Shown: piece after piece, positions 50,601-53,405 of the stretch
Numbering within the stretch: position 1 is the stretch's first letter
How the letters are laid out: each line of letters starts with the position of its first letter
Assembly: GCF_021130785.1 (NCBI RefSeq)
Contig: NC_060212.1
Span: forward strand, 150,750,501 to 150,814,500
Source: Homalodisca vitripennis
Lineage: Eukaryota; Arthropoda; Insecta; Hemiptera; Cicadellidae
Length of the DNA stretch: 64,000 nucleotides
Direction: 5' to 3'
Notes under the pieces: model-generated
What the model was told of the DNA's origin: nothing
Seen by the model: only the letters and a program-made list of their open reading frames with translations
The model's database searches: none
Program-made: the position numbers and the translations under genes

Positions 50601-51617
50601 GGAACAAATTTGGCATCAACCCTTTTCAGTCCTAAATCTCCTGTTAAAATTCGCTGAACAGAGCTCCAAGTTAACCCACTACTCTCTGATAGTTCCTCAA
50701 TTGTCTGTCGACGGTCGGTGAGCACAAGTTCACGAATTTTCTCAACATTTTCGTCCGTTCGAGAGGTTGATGGACGTCCAGAACGAGGTTTGTCTTCAAT
50801 CGACATGTCGCCATTTTTAAATCGAGCGAACCACTCGTAGACCTGAGTTTTCCCCATAGCATCATCTTTGTAAGCTGTATTCAACATTAAAATAGTTTCT
50901 GCAGCATTTTTACCAAGTAAAAAACAAAATTTCACAGCTGCACGTTGTTCACTTAAACTTGCCATGACAAAAAACGAAACAAGAACAAAACAGGGTTAGT
51001 GAAAACAGTCACTACGAACGAACAGAATGCACTAGGACAACGGAACTGGGGTCACTGAGCTCGCAATGGGTTGCGCGACACACGCCTAGCGGCAGGAATG
51101 TGTACTACACGCTGCCGGCTGCCAGCAATACAATTCCGGTTACTTTTGGGTACCCCCTCGTATTGTGAGATAGGTGTGGCATTTGGCTGTTAGGGAGACT
51201 GACAGAGAAAGTTTGGATTCTCTTACGTTAGTATAGCTATAAAAGTGTTACGTACGTATCAGAACTTAGTTCAAACATACCATTTTATACTAAAATAGGG
51301 ATTATTATTAGAGAAAACACATATGTGTGAACATAGCTACTAATATTATTTGGAATAATCTTTATTACAAAACGTTAGTCTAGGTTAAACATGATCAATC
51401 TTGACTGTTCTGTCCACAGCTATGTCAGGGGCGTGGATTCATGTGTGAGGAGTGCAAGAAGTCCGAGGTGATCTTCCCTTGGCAACTGACCAAAGTCCAC
51501 CGATGTCCAAACTGCGGAAACTGCTTCCACCTGAGCTGCTATACACCAAAGACGCAGTGTGGCCGTTGTAGCCGACTGCACACAAGGCGCAAGAACTCCA
51601 TAATGACCGTTGATTGA
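5464..51617 (+). CDS. Rubcn: Rubicon orthologue (RUN + Rubicon-homology domain), 5'-incomplete, 11 exons
   Basis: Joining 5464-5588, 11119-11302, 26661-27602, 28419-28584, 32553-32687, 33661-33869, 38490-38632, 39745-39927, 45472-45654, 46203-46368 and 51420-51617 gives 2634 nt, that is 877 codons and TGA. Every junction has GT/AG borders and compatible phase. From family knowledge, Rubicon binds the Beclin-1/VPS34 lipid-kinase complex and Rab7 on late endosomes and restrains autophagosome maturation. The order seen here fits: RUN domain end (residues 1-103), Ser-rich linker, a [13 protein letters not shown] / ENAHFAISE block (about 390-415), a basic helix [14 protein letters not shown] (about 437), [11 protein letters not shown] (about 622), and the Cys-rich C-terminal domain (about 635-877). 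Human Rubicon is 972 residues, so roughly the first 80-100 residues are missing to the left. PLEKHM1, DEF8 and Pacer share the C-terminal domain but not this whole layout. Confidence 0.93.
5589..6640. other. Intron 1, first part; long but unassigned open frames
   Basis: The exon 1 frame stays open past the donor to 6075, and the minus strand is open over 5799-6041 as well. Neither translation resembles a family I know. The frames may be chance or the remains of an old insertion. From 6076 to 6640 nothing was recognised. Confidence 0.35.
6643..7660 (-). mobile_element. Internally deleted jockey-like LINE, antisense
   Basis: A 268-codon minus-strand frame (7647-6841) starts [20 protein letters not shown], which is not reverse transcriptase. 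It passes without a stop into the RT palm/thumb end ([47 protein letters not shown]) and the post-RT tail ([11 protein letters not shown]). The FADD catalytic box and the endonuclease are missing. The 3' end at about 6643 reads GACAATAAAATGATTCTTGA on the minus strand, the same type of ending as three other LINE copies in the window. So 5' and 3' parts of a LINE seem joined by an internal deletion that left the frame open. Function as a protein is doubtful. Confidence 0.8.
7838..8760 (-). mobile_element. LINE 3' UTR-like relic, antisense
   Basis: On the minus strand the end reads AATAAAATCAATTCATTCAT near 7838-7865, a LINE-type ending with a short-period tail. About 200 bases further in (8040-8090) is a GC-richer patch typical of LINE 3' UTRs. 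No protein frame is left in this part. It may belong with the reverse-transcriptase fragment at 8836-9345, but I cannot prove they are one copy. Confidence 0.4.
8830..9345 (-). mobile_element. LINE reverse-transcriptase fragment, antisense
   Basis: An uninterrupted 167-codon frame (9339-8836, minus) contains the RT catalytic box [14 protein letters not shown], then [20 protein letters not shown] and [20 protein letters not shown], the usual order of RT palm and thumb motifs in jockey/CR1-type LINEs. Upstream domains and the C-terminal end are missing. It differs in sequence from the RT at 6841-7647 and so is another family. Confidence 0.85.
9426..11050 (+). mobile_element. Degenerate LINE copy (RT), ends 70 bases before exon 2
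   Basis: Broken + strand frames give [19 protein letters not shown] text near 9455, then [20 protein letters not shown], an [14 protein letters not shown] motif near 9690, a [12 protein letters not shown] box near 9945 and a [18 protein letters not shown] motif near 10150. This is the standard RT motif order. Several frameshifts make it dead. The 3' end TATGACAATAAACATATTCT at about 11020-11045 is of the same type as the copies ending near 6643 and 16555. Confidence 0.85.
11119..11302 (+). CDS. Rubcn: Rubicon exon 2: end of RUN domain
   Basis: The acceptor is TTGTTGGCAG and the donor is CTG|GTGAGT. The exon supplies one base to the split Ser codon and then 61 codons. It contains [19 protein letters not shown] and [20 protein letters not shown], closely matching the last helices of the human Rubicon RUN domain (AAFLLSD...LQCLEAVEQNN...IDAS). 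The RUN domain is the VPS34-complex-facing N-terminal module of the family. The 3' end of a LINE copy lies only about 70 bases upstream of the acceptor. The following intron is over 15 kb. Confidence 0.9.
11303..11797. other. Intron 2, first part, unassigned
   Basis: Nothing beyond intronic sequence was recognised. Confidence 0.3.
11802..13195 (+). mobile_element. piggyBac-like deletion derivative (1394 bp)
   Basis: The element is flanked by TTAA (11798-11801 and 13196-13199) and has CCCTTTTAGCCCC / GGGGTTAAAAGGG terminal inverted repeats, the hallmarks of piggyBac-type transposons. Inside, a sub-terminal palindrome-like pair of CGTCCGATATACCGGACG motifs lies near 11815-11880. A short frame starts at 12152 ([20 protein letters not shown]) and stops after about 30 codons, which looks like the N-terminus of a transposase whose remainder is deleted. 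No DDE domain remains. Confidence 0.85.
13471..14172 (-). mobile_element. PIF/Harbinger-like element with MADF-protein fragment
   Basis: The ends AGCCCAGTATACACTGGCGA and TCGCCAGTGTATACCGGGCT-type are inverted and flanked by TTA on both sides (13468-13470, 14173-14175), the TTA/TAA target duplication of PIF/Harbinger elements. Inverted similarity extends inward with several GTAACATGTT-like repeats. Between the arms lies an MADF-like coding piece on the minus strand. No DDE nuclease gene is present, so it is non-autonomous. Confidence 0.85.
13587..13853 (-). pseudogene. MADF/Myb-SANT-like protein fragment inside Harbinger-like element
   Basis: Starting at the ATG at 13853, the frame reads [20 protein letters not shown], then [20 protein letters not shown] and [20 protein letters not shown]. 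This is the three-helix pattern of MADF domains (W near the start, aromatic W in helix 2, basic helix 3). PIF/Harbinger elements usually encode such a DNA-binding helper beside the nuclease. Family members run about 200-300 residues; here the frame stops after 88 codons, shortly after the basic helix, so the C-terminal half is gone or lay in another exon. Confidence 0.75.
14176..16552. other. Intron 2, unassigned, with one GC-richer island
   Basis: Mostly AT-rich. At about 14775-15050 base composition is clearly more balanced (GCGCGCAGGTGC, ATGCGTCACTACGAGATGCC), with two similar GATGCGTCAC / AATGCGTCAC words 70 bases apart. It has no long open frame and may be an old insertion. The 62- and 65-codon frames at 15372 and 15675 have no motif. 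Confidence 0.35.
16553..18190 (-). mobile_element. Degenerate jockey-like LINE, antisense
   Basis: Broken minus-strand frames show VKPIFEKK near 18050, then GFLPGKNPI near 17890, a VPQGSVLEP-like RT motif near 17610, the [14 protein letters not shown] catalytic box near 17510 and a [13 protein letters not shown] motif near 17320. The minus-strand 3' end is AATGACAATAAAGTTTCTTG at about 16555. Many stops and frameshifts show it is old. The ending matches the LINE copies at 6643 and 11045, suggesting one family in both orientations. Confidence 0.8.
18191..20486. other. Intron 2, unassigned, includes a 65-bp direct repeat
   Basis: Two similar stretches, 18535-18597 and 18870-18937 (TATGGTGAGAAGGATTGATT versus TATGGTAGGAAGGGTTGATT), lie in direct orientation 335 bases apart inside a patch of more balanced composition. 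The rest is AT-rich with nothing recognised. Confidence 0.4.
19655..19981 (-). other. Unrecognised 108-codon open frame
   Basis: The frame encodes a hydrophilic, non-repetitive sequence in its second half ([40 protein letters not shown]) that looks more like protein than most AT-driven frames here. I do not recognise it. It may be a fragment of a transposon protein lying antisense in Rubicon intron 2. No promoter, splice context or conserved motif supports a host gene. Confidence 0.25.
20487..20817 (+). repeat. Dispersed repeat, copy 1 (ends ...CTAGCAGAACTAGTATTTTTTA)
   Basis: This stretch and 22588-22873 are diverged direct copies: both run from a TGAAGTATTTAAAAAGAG / TGAAGTATATAAAGAGATGG start, through a TACTAATTTAATG block, to GAGTTCTAGCAGAACTAGTA / GAGTCCTAGCAGAGCTAGTA followed by TTTTTTA. 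The conserved end forms a small CTAG-loop-CTAG hairpin. The repeat class is unknown. Confidence 0.6.
20840..21600. repeat. Two related patches with (CTGT)n and TGGCTGAGC motifs
   Basis: TTGGCTGAGCGTCAGTGGAG (20828) and TGGCTGAGCATCATTGAAGC (21388) each precede, at some distance, a CTGTCTGTCTGT-type run and an ATATCTCGAAAAC / ACATCTCGAGAAT motif followed by a TTTTGCATG-like word. Such (CTGT)n plus 'atctcgaaaac' blocks are common dispersed repeats in arthropod DNA; the exact class is not certain to me. A third weaker patch lies near 33255. Confidence 0.4.
21900..22340 (+). mobile_element. LINE 3' fragment (post-RT tail and 3' end)
   Basis: An 83-codon frame (21917-22168) contains [20 protein letters not shown] and [15 protein letters not shown], the conserved tail found after reverse transcriptase in many jockey/CR1-like LINEs (SF.VTA.RLWNSLP). 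It is followed by CAATAAAGAAGTGTTTCTTT and repeated TTTC, a LINE 3' end with microsatellite-like tail at about 22310-22340. The 5' part is missing. Confidence 0.8.
22588..22873 (+). repeat. Dispersed repeat, copy 2
   Basis: This is the direct-orientation partner of the repeat at 20487-20817, with the same hairpin-like end followed by TATTTTTTA. The two copies flank about 1.8 kb that includes a LINE tail. Confidence 0.6.
22874..23690. repeat. Intronic sequence with a (TA)n microsatellite at 23589-23632
   Basis: An uninterrupted TA run of about 22 units lies at 23589-23632, preceded by a near copy of its flank (ACAATATATATATATCACAAC at 23558). Nothing else was recognised in this stretch. Confidence 0.7.
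23695..24351. mobile_element. TTAA-flanked non-autonomous element (657 bp) with hairpins
   Basis: TTAA flanks both ends (23691-23694, 24352-24355). The terminal inverted repeats are CCCTCCAAGTGATA and TATCACTTGGAGGG. This fits a piggyBac-type insertion. Near the right end two palindromes lie in tandem: ACGGCTCGGACCGAGCCGT at 24277-24295 and AACGGCTCGGTCTGAGCCG at 24318-24336. The middle is AT-rich with no transposase coding. Confidence 0.85.
24356..25759. other. Intron 2, unassigned
   Basis: AT-rich sequence. The 82-codon frame at 25096-25344 has no family motif. The stretch 25400-25700 may be the eroded continuation of the coiled-coil relic that follows. Confidence 0.3.
25760..26100 (-). 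pseudogene. Coiled-coil coding relic, antisense (LINE ORF1-like?)
   Basis: Read on the minus strand from 26099, one frame runs [20 protein letters not shown], then a TAG, then [20 protein letters not shown] and [15 protein letters not shown], with a frame change into [17 protein letters not shown]. The heptad-like spacing of Leu/Ile/Met and the charge are typical of a coiled coil. Such segments occur in ORF1 proteins of LINEs, among others. The stop and frameshift show it is decayed. Assignment to a LINE is an inference from the LINE-rich context. Confidence 0.45.
26101..26660. other. Intron 2, last part
   Basis: No feature was recognised apart from the exon 3 acceptor. It may hold further eroded parts of the antisense coiled-coil relic. 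Confidence 0.3.
26661..27602 (+). CDS. Rubcn: Rubicon exon 3: Ser-rich linker and conserved ENAHF block
   Basis: This is the largest exon, 314 codons in phase 0 at both ends, between TTGTCCACAG and GAACAG|GTCAGA. It opens with [18 protein letters not shown] directly after the RUN domain. It continues as a Pro/Ser/Thr-rich, probably disordered linker, and ends with [20 protein letters not shown] and [17 protein letters not shown]. The last block is almost the same as the human Rubicon region that starts the Beclin/PI3K-binding middle segment. The ATG at 26712 is internal (Met after FPDA) and not the gene start, because 17 conserved-frame codons precede it. The exon is clearly more GC-rich than the introns. 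Antisense frames here are shadows. Confidence 0.95.
27603..28418. other. Rubicon intron 3, nothing recognised
   Basis: AT-rich sequence of 816 bases with no repeat or open frame of note. Confidence 0.5.
28419..28584 (+). CDS. Rubcn: Rubicon exon 4: acidic stretch plus basic amphipathic helix
   Basis: The acceptor is GTGTTGCAG and the donor is GACA|GTGAGT, phase 0 to phase 1, 55 codons plus one base. It begins [20 protein letters not shown] and continues [20 protein letters not shown]. Joined to exon 3 this reads AAIEQVKFNM, the counterpart of human AAIELMKCNM. The IxxLKQKIRLRRQ helix is one of the best conserved short motifs of the family and lies in the central coiled-coil region that family studies link to Beclin-1 binding. 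Intron 3 before it is 0.8 kb and holds nothing recognisable. Confidence 0.93.
28941..29557 (-). mobile_element. Internally deleted mariner copy (617 bp)
   Basis: TA flanks both ends (28939-28940, 29558-29559). The inverted repeats begin CGAGGGGGTACCCAAAAAAA, the same as the mariner at 49838-51160. Inside, the minus strand keeps the transposase N-terminus ([40 protein letters not shown]) and then jumps to its C-terminal end; about 690 bp holding the catalytic core are missing. There is also a small insertion that breaks the frame next to the start codon. So it is a dead, non-autonomous derivative. Confidence 0.92.
29560..31567 (+). other. Intron 4, first part; possible transposase N-terminus relic near 30667
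   Basis: A + strand start at 30667 ([12 protein letters not shown]) is followed, after a one-base shift, by [20 protein letters not shown], an acidic stretch like the N-termini of piggyBac-type transposases. About 500 bases earlier (30149) is TAACCCTTTGATGAG, which could be an eroded TTAA-type end. No right end was found. The remainder of this stretch is AT-rich without features. Confidence 0.3.
31568..31711 (+). pseudogene. Decayed partial duplicate of Rubicon exon 5
   Basis: 31568-31711 matches 32479-32625 over about 145 bases, from GTACAACGATTTGATTGAT (true copy GTACAACAATTTGATTGAC) to TCTACGGAAGG. The matched block covers about 74 bases of intron, the acceptor and the first half of exon 5; it lacks the second half and the donor. 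A 2-base deletion in the coding part shifts the frame and leads to a TAG within about 20 codons. It is therefore unlikely to be used as an exon, although both acceptor-like sites (TATTGACAG, CTTCCCCAG) survive. Confidence 0.88.
31712..32478. other. Intron 4, sequence between exon-5 duplicate and exon 5
   Basis: No recognised element. Its length (about 770 bases) is the offset between the two copies of the duplicated block. Confidence 0.4.
32553..32687 (+). CDS. Rubcn: Rubicon exon 5: Ser-rich then acidic linker
   Basis: The exon encodes [20 protein letters not shown], then [18 protein letters not shown] and LTRLSQS. It ends at CAGTCAG|GTTCGT, phase 1. The human protein has a similar Ser-rich run followed by DEVDEFEIQD. 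Two acceptors keep the frame: GTGTTGACAG before 32553 and the stronger-looking pyrimidine tract CTCTTCCCCAG before 32595. The second would drop 14 residues. I chose the first because it retains more of the open frame, but the second is equally possible. A damaged copy of this exon's 5' half lies 0.8 kb upstream. Confidence 0.78.
32688..33660. other. Intron 5 with hairpin and DNA-transposon end
   Basis: Holds the hairpin at 33010-33090 and, at 33123, TACAGGGTGTTTACGAACTC, a CAGGGTG-type transposon end without a visible partner. A TCTGATTCTGATT piece at 33198 resembles the tail of the LINE that ends at 58850, and a CTGTCTGTCTGTG patch lies near 33255. Confidence 0.4.
33010..33090. repeat. Near-perfect inverted repeat (hairpin), arms about 36 bp
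   Basis: The arm starting AACTTACATTAAAACATAAA at 33010 is mirrored by the arm ending TTTATGTTTTAATGTAAGTT at 33090, with only a few mismatches and a short T-rich loop at 33046-33053. Just before it is ACAGGGT. It may be a tiny foldback/MITE or a snap-back duplication. Confidence 0.85.
33661..33869 (+). CDS. Rubcn: Rubicon exon 6: linker before the C-terminal domain
   Basis: The acceptor is ATGTGCTTGCAG and the donor is CAGAGG|GTGAGT. It begins in phase 1, completing a Gly codon with exon 5, and ends in phase 0. It encodes a Gly/Pro-rich low-complexity part ([12 protein letters not shown]), then [20 protein letters not shown] and [13 protein letters not shown]. The last part matches human [20 protein letters not shown] and ASELEWLVPEHDA. 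Base composition is strongly GC-rich compared with the intron sequence on both sides. The Pro-rich antisense frame at 33623-33805 is a shadow of the Gly run. Confidence 0.93.
33870..38489. other. Rubicon intron 6 (4.6 kb), nothing firmly recognised
   Basis: AT-rich. I found no terminal inverted repeats or transposase/RT motifs. A + strand frame near 37540-37640 reads an acidic [20 protein letters not shown] in one frame, possibly a decayed transposase N-terminus. A short TA run lies at 38018-38032. Sequences near 36540-36700 and 38050-38110 are more balanced in composition but unassigned. Confidence 0.4.
38490..38632 (+). CDS. Rubcn: Rubicon exon 7: entry to Rubicon-homology domain
   Basis: The acceptor is TGATGTCCCCAG and the donor is CCTGA|GTGAGT, phase 0 to phase 2, 47 codons plus two bases. 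It encodes [19 protein letters not shown] and [20 protein letters not shown]. The second part is nearly the same as human [20 protein letters not shown], just ahead of the Rab7-binding Cys-rich domain. Intron 6 before it is 4.6 kb without an assignable element. No frameshift or stop is seen. Confidence 0.95.
38633..39164. other. Intron 7, first part, unassigned
   Basis: No feature was recognised. Confidence 0.3.
39165..39600 (-). mobile_element. LINE 3' fragment, antisense (post-RT tail)
   Basis: A 104-codon minus-strand frame (39585-39271) reads [40 protein letters not shown] and [20 protein letters not shown], the typical end of a jockey/CR1-like LINE polyprotein (TRG...H.R........G..L.NKLP..IK). 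The minus-strand 3' end GCAATAAAACATTATTATTA lies near 39165-39190. The copy is 5'-truncated. It sits in intron 7, about 140 bases from exon 8. Confidence 0.8.
39745..39927 (+). CDS. Rubcn: Rubicon exon 8: first Cys cluster of Rubicon-homology domain
   Basis: The acceptor is ATATTTTAACAG and the donor is CACCAG|GTAATT. It starts by completing an Asp codon and ends in phase 2. It encodes [18 protein letters not shown], then [16 protein letters not shown] and [11 protein letters not shown]. The CxxC, C and CxxCH groups are the predicted zinc ligands seen across Rubicon, PLEKHM1, DEF8 and Pacer. From family knowledge this domain binds Rab7-GTP. The match to human ([27 protein letters not shown]) is the strongest in the whole gene. 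Confidence 0.97.
39928..41346. other. Intron 8, first part, with one TTAA-type transposon end
   Basis: At 40521-40524 is TTAA followed by CCCTAGAACTGTCAATCGA, and 55-70 bases further in are paired TCGACATTAATGTCGA palindromes. This looks like the left end of another piggyBac-like element; the right end was not found. Otherwise AT-rich and unassigned. Confidence 0.4.
41347..42903. mobile_element. hAT-like non-autonomous element (about 1.56 kb)
   Basis: The left end is CAGGGTGTCAAGTC and the right end CTGGACACCATG, close to an inverted match of CAGGGTGTC. Sub-terminal AATTCCTGTACA words occur in both halves (41379 and 42820 in the same sense), together with AATTCCAGGACGACC and AATTCCAGACTATG words, a pattern known from CAGGGTG-ended hAT-type elements. 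No transposase frame is left, and the flanking 8 bases do not match, so the copy is old and the class is tentative. Confidence 0.4.
42904..43215. other. Intron 8, short unassigned stretch
   Basis: Nothing was recognised between the two elements. Confidence 0.3.
43220..45297 (-). mobile_element. TTAA-flanked piggyBac-like deletion derivative (2078 bp)
   Basis: TTAA is present at 43216-43219 and 45298-45301. The ends CACGTTTGCTGC and GCAGCGAACGTG are inverted repeats. Near the right end the minus strand has a start at about 45037 giving [20 protein letters not shown] and [15 protein letters not shown], which may be the N-terminus of a transposase; nothing of the DDE core follows. GTAACC.GAGTTACC-type short repeats occur near both ends (GTGTTACCGC 43382; GGTAACCAGAGTTACCGC 45265). 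Confidence 0.8.
45472..45654 (+). CDS. Rubcn: Rubicon exon 9: helical part of Rubicon-homology domain
   Basis: The acceptor is TTTTTATTTCAG and the donor is ATCGA|GTAAGT, phase 2 at both ends. After the split Arg codon it encodes [18 protein letters not shown], then [20 protein letters not shown] and [18 protein letters not shown]. Human has [25 protein letters not shown] in the same place. The exon lies 170 bases downstream of a TTAA-flanked element, so the acceptor and branch region have little room. An ATG at 45368 is intronic and in another context; it is not a start. Confidence 0.95.
45737..46020. mobile_element. Tc1/mariner-type MITE (284 bp), TA-flanked
   Basis: The ends TGAGGCATATCC and GGATATACCTTG are inverted, and longer inverted similarity runs inward (AAGTGTACTGAGGCTCTCAT versus its complement near 45985). 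TA lies at both borders (45735-45736 and 46021-46022). No coding sequence is left. It occupies half of Rubicon intron 9. Confidence 0.8.
46203..46368 (+). CDS. Rubcn: Rubicon exon 10: Rubicon-homology domain, continued
   Basis: The acceptor is TGTATTTTAACAG and the donor is TGTGTG|GTTAGT, phase 2 to phase 0. It encodes [40 protein letters not shown] and ends AHVKDCV. Human has [20 protein letters not shown] and ATHVERCM here. The donor GTTAGT is weaker than the GTGAGT/GTAAGT donors elsewhere in the gene. An antisense LINE fragment with its poly(A) tract begins about 53 bases into the following intron. Confidence 0.93.
46420..47050 (-). mobile_element. LINE 3' fragment with RNase H domain, antisense
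   Basis: A 183-codon minus-strand frame (47033-46482) starts [20 protein letters not shown], the last RNase H motif (PGH..I.GNE.AD..AK) of R1/I/jockey-type LINEs. It continues to a Cys-rich tail [19 protein letters not shown], the CxxC-H-C motif usual there. A poly(A) tract on the minus strand (46421-46441) marks the 3' end. The copy is truncated just upstream of the RNase H motif. The frame has no stops, so it is young. It lies 52 bases downstream of the exon 10 donor. Confidence 0.92.
47051..47872. other. Intron 10, unassigned
   Basis: Nothing was recognised. Similar AGACTTGGGATCTATGCTCTTC...CACTTGAAGAACAGGCTAGATTCCAATC words near 47465 and 47565 may be an eroded inverted repeat. Confidence 0.3.
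47877..48956. mobile_element. TTAA-flanked piggyBac-like non-autonomous element (1080 bp)
   Basis: TTAA borders both ends (47873-47876, 48957-48960). The inverted ends are CCCTTTCAGGGCCAGG and CCTGGCCCGGAAAGGG. The right end carries two copies of CAGCAATATATTGCCGCCTG (48883-48902 and 48926-48945), a palindromic core that is not repeated at the left end. No transposase frame was found. Confidence 0.85.
48961..49835. other. Intron 10, unassigned
   Basis: AT-rich. The 79-codon minus frame at 49105-49344 has no known motif. Confidence 0.3.
49838..51160 (-). mobile_element. Near-full-length mariner transposon (1323 bp)
   Basis: TA flanks both ends (49836-49837, 51161-51162). The inverted repeats read CGAGGGGGTACCCAAAA at both ends and extend to about 28 bp with an ACCGGAATT-like inner part. 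Inside is a transposase gene on the minus strand, opposite to Rubicon. Length is normal for mariner. It lies 260 bases upstream of exon 11. Confidence 0.96.
49973..50965 (-). CDS. mariner transposase (DD34D), C-terminally truncated
   Basis: The 330-residue frame begins [20 protein letters not shown], with the paired helix-turn-helix DNA-binding region at about 1-110 ([20 protein letters not shown], then PRSGRPS). The catalytic aspartates sit in VITGDESW (about 158), [11 protein letters not shown] (about 251) and [11 protein letters not shown] (about 286). Counting gives 34 residues between the second and third Asp, the DD34D of mariner. The enzyme cuts and pastes the element through its terminal repeats at TA sites. 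Close to the end, a run of seven A's (near 49980) appears to shift the frame, so the protein stops at YKKMF. After that point the usual mariner ending ([16 protein letters not shown]) is still readable in the DNA. Family members have about 340-355 residues, so roughly 25-30 are lost and activity is uncertain. Confidence 0.93.
   Translation of the reverse strand: MASLSEQRAAVKFCFLLGKNAAETILMLNTAYKDDAMGKTQVYEWFARFKNGDMSIEDKPRSGRPSTSRTDENVEKIRELVLTDRRQTIEELSESSGLTWSSVQRILTGDLGLKRVDAKFVPRLLTDHQKAHRVETCRLLKEHLENDPDFLEKVITGDESWCYGYDPETKQQSSQWKSPSSPRPKKCRQVKSNIKTMLICFFDAKGIVHSEFVPPGQTVNQTFYLEILRRLRNSVRQKRPDLWQTGDWFFHHDNAPAHTAISVRQFLAKNGMVPLPHAPYSPDLAPCDFFLFSHMKRGLIGQRFDSVEEVKKKTKLELAAISKDEYKKMF
51163..51419. 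other. End of Rubicon intron 10
   Basis: Short stretch between the mariner and exon 11 that holds the exon 11 branch and acceptor region. Nothing else was recognised. Confidence 0.4.
51420..51617 (+). CDS. Rubcn: Rubicon exon 11: last Cys cluster and stop
   Basis: The acceptor is TTCTGTCCACAG; 65 codons and TGA follow in phase 0. It encodes [20 protein letters not shown], then [13 protein letters not shown] and [11 protein letters not shown]. The CxxC, CxxCxxCxH and CxxC groups complete the zinc-binding Rubicon-homology domain, matching human LCQAKGFICEFC...CEECKACYHKAC...CPRCERL. The tail after the last Cys pair is only about 13 residues (ending SIMTVD), much shorter than the human tail of about 45 residues. 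Confidence 0.95.
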   Translation, partial: LCQGRGFMCEECKKSEVIFPWQLTKVHRCPNCGNCFHLSCYTPKTQCGRCSRLHTRRKNSIMTVD

Positions 51618-52560
51618 CTACTTCCCTATTAAAAAAGTCATAATTTCTGAAGTGGTGACATTGTTTTCACCTCAAGGAAAACACGCTATTGAGTTATCCA
51701 TCATCAAGCGATGCAAGTTTATAAATTTAAGGATAATCAAAATTCGTTACGAATAGTCATTATTATTAAGTCAAGTGAATTTGTAATTAGTCTGACTGAC
51801 CTTCATAATTAAAGGTCATTTATTTAGTCTCCTTTCACACAGATTGTTCTATAGCTTGTCACGAAATAACTATACACATCAAGACACCTAAAGTTCGACT
51901 GATACTCTAGATTATATAGAACTGCACAAGTTAGTGACTAGTTTTGTAGTCATGCATATTTTTTTACAGTTTGTATTAGGAAATCTTTGACTTTATTCAG
52001 TCTGTTGTTAGTCTGTGATGGCGTTATCAGTAAGTAAAGCTGTAAAGTTATACTCACCCTGTTAAATGGGTTGGGCAATGTGTGAACATTGAACGGAAGC
52101 TGTGAACCCCGTCCTGAAACCGTACAATCAAATGGTGCTCCTCGTACTGCCACTTATACTTGAGCAGGTCATATACAGGTCTTTCTTAGTGTTAAGTTTG
52201 TAGCCTATATTAGGCAATGTGATTTCATAGATTTTAAAACCAAAATGTATTGAATAGCCCTTAAGTCAAGAATTAACCAACGTATATTGAAGTCAATTTT
52301 CTTCACTTATTTCTTGTCAGTTTTGTTTGTTTGGTTATTAGAAGTTATAATATTCTAATCCTGTGATCAAAGCAGCTCATATTGACTTATACACACTCGG
52401 TGACACTTCATTGTTACTGTCTAATCTAATATAATAATAAATTTGGAAAATGCAGGACCATGTTTTAATTAACTTTTTCTCTTTGTGTGCCTGTACCTGT
52501 TATAATATTTTATTAAATATAATTTTATATTTTATCAAAAATAAATTGTTCAAATTATTT
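51618..52560 (+). other. Probable Rubicon 3' UTR with candidate poly(A) signals
   Basis: AT-rich sequence follows the stop codon with no coding signal. AATAAA hexamers occur near 52437 and 52540 and are the first convincing poly(A) signals after the stop. The small antisense open frame at 51950-52153 has no recognisable similarity. The UTR end is inferred, not seen. Confidence 0.5.
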
Positions 52561-52704
52561 AAGAATTCCAATTTTTTATCCTTGTCTCACATTTTAAATT
52601 TATTAATCCTGGTATAGTACTAAAAGACATGGCCAGAACTTGCATGACATCTCTGTGTACTCAATTATTTGTTTCTTTATAGATTCAGTCTTATGTATGG
52701 TTAA

Positions 52705-53405
52705 CACATTCACTGCGAGTGATGAGCATGCTCATCATGCAAAAATGGCGTGCCGGGCGGTGGACGAGCGAGCTTGGCATACAGCAGCTGCTTTCATATT
52801 GCCTCAGTGTGAGCTGAGCAGTTGCCCGGGAAGGCTGTAACACTCATAGCGAGGTGTGCCTGTTTCGGTGAGTCAGTTGGTGCGATTCGTCGCCGGTTCG
52901 CCATTTTCGTTTGTTGTGTACACTTTGCGATATTGTGTGAGTGGATTATAGTGTCTGTTGACTGTGTAAGTGTATGTACTCATAATGGAGGAAGACGATA
53001 ATGTTATTGACAATAATTTTTCATCTGATGAAGACAAAGAGTCGAGTTCGAACAGTTCTAGGGACGGTGAAGGTGGCGTCCCCCACCCCCAGTGGGCCAC
53101 CCCACCCCTATACGTGTAATTGATGTACTATCTACGTGTCATTCATGTACTATATACATGTAATTCGCGAGTGTTTGTGCCGAAACCTAGTGCGCTGCGA
53201 GCACATACAACATGGGGACCGGCACCCGGTGCGGATGACGAGCAGACTCTGCACGGGCATGACGTCACCCGTTCCGGCCAACAAAGCTTCCGGGATACCT
53301 TGGACAACCCTTTCGGCTATCCTGACTCCGTTTTGGGTAAGTAAAAAAACAAAAAAATTCCCGCATTTTCTGTCGCTGGTAATTTTGTCATCCGCAGTGA
53401 ATGTG
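52705..53405 (+). mobile_element. TTAA-flanked piggyBac-like deletion derivative (701 bp)
   Basis: TTAA at 52701-52704 and 53406-53409; the inverted ends are CACATTCACTGCG and CGCAGTGAATGTG. From 52985 the + strand reads MEEDDNVIDNNFSSDEDKES and then a Ser/acidic run, typical of the N-terminus of piggyBac transposases, before it ends after about 44 codons. The right half has GC-rich sequence that looks like another part of the transposase or its leader. The nuclease core is deleted. Confidence 0.85.
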
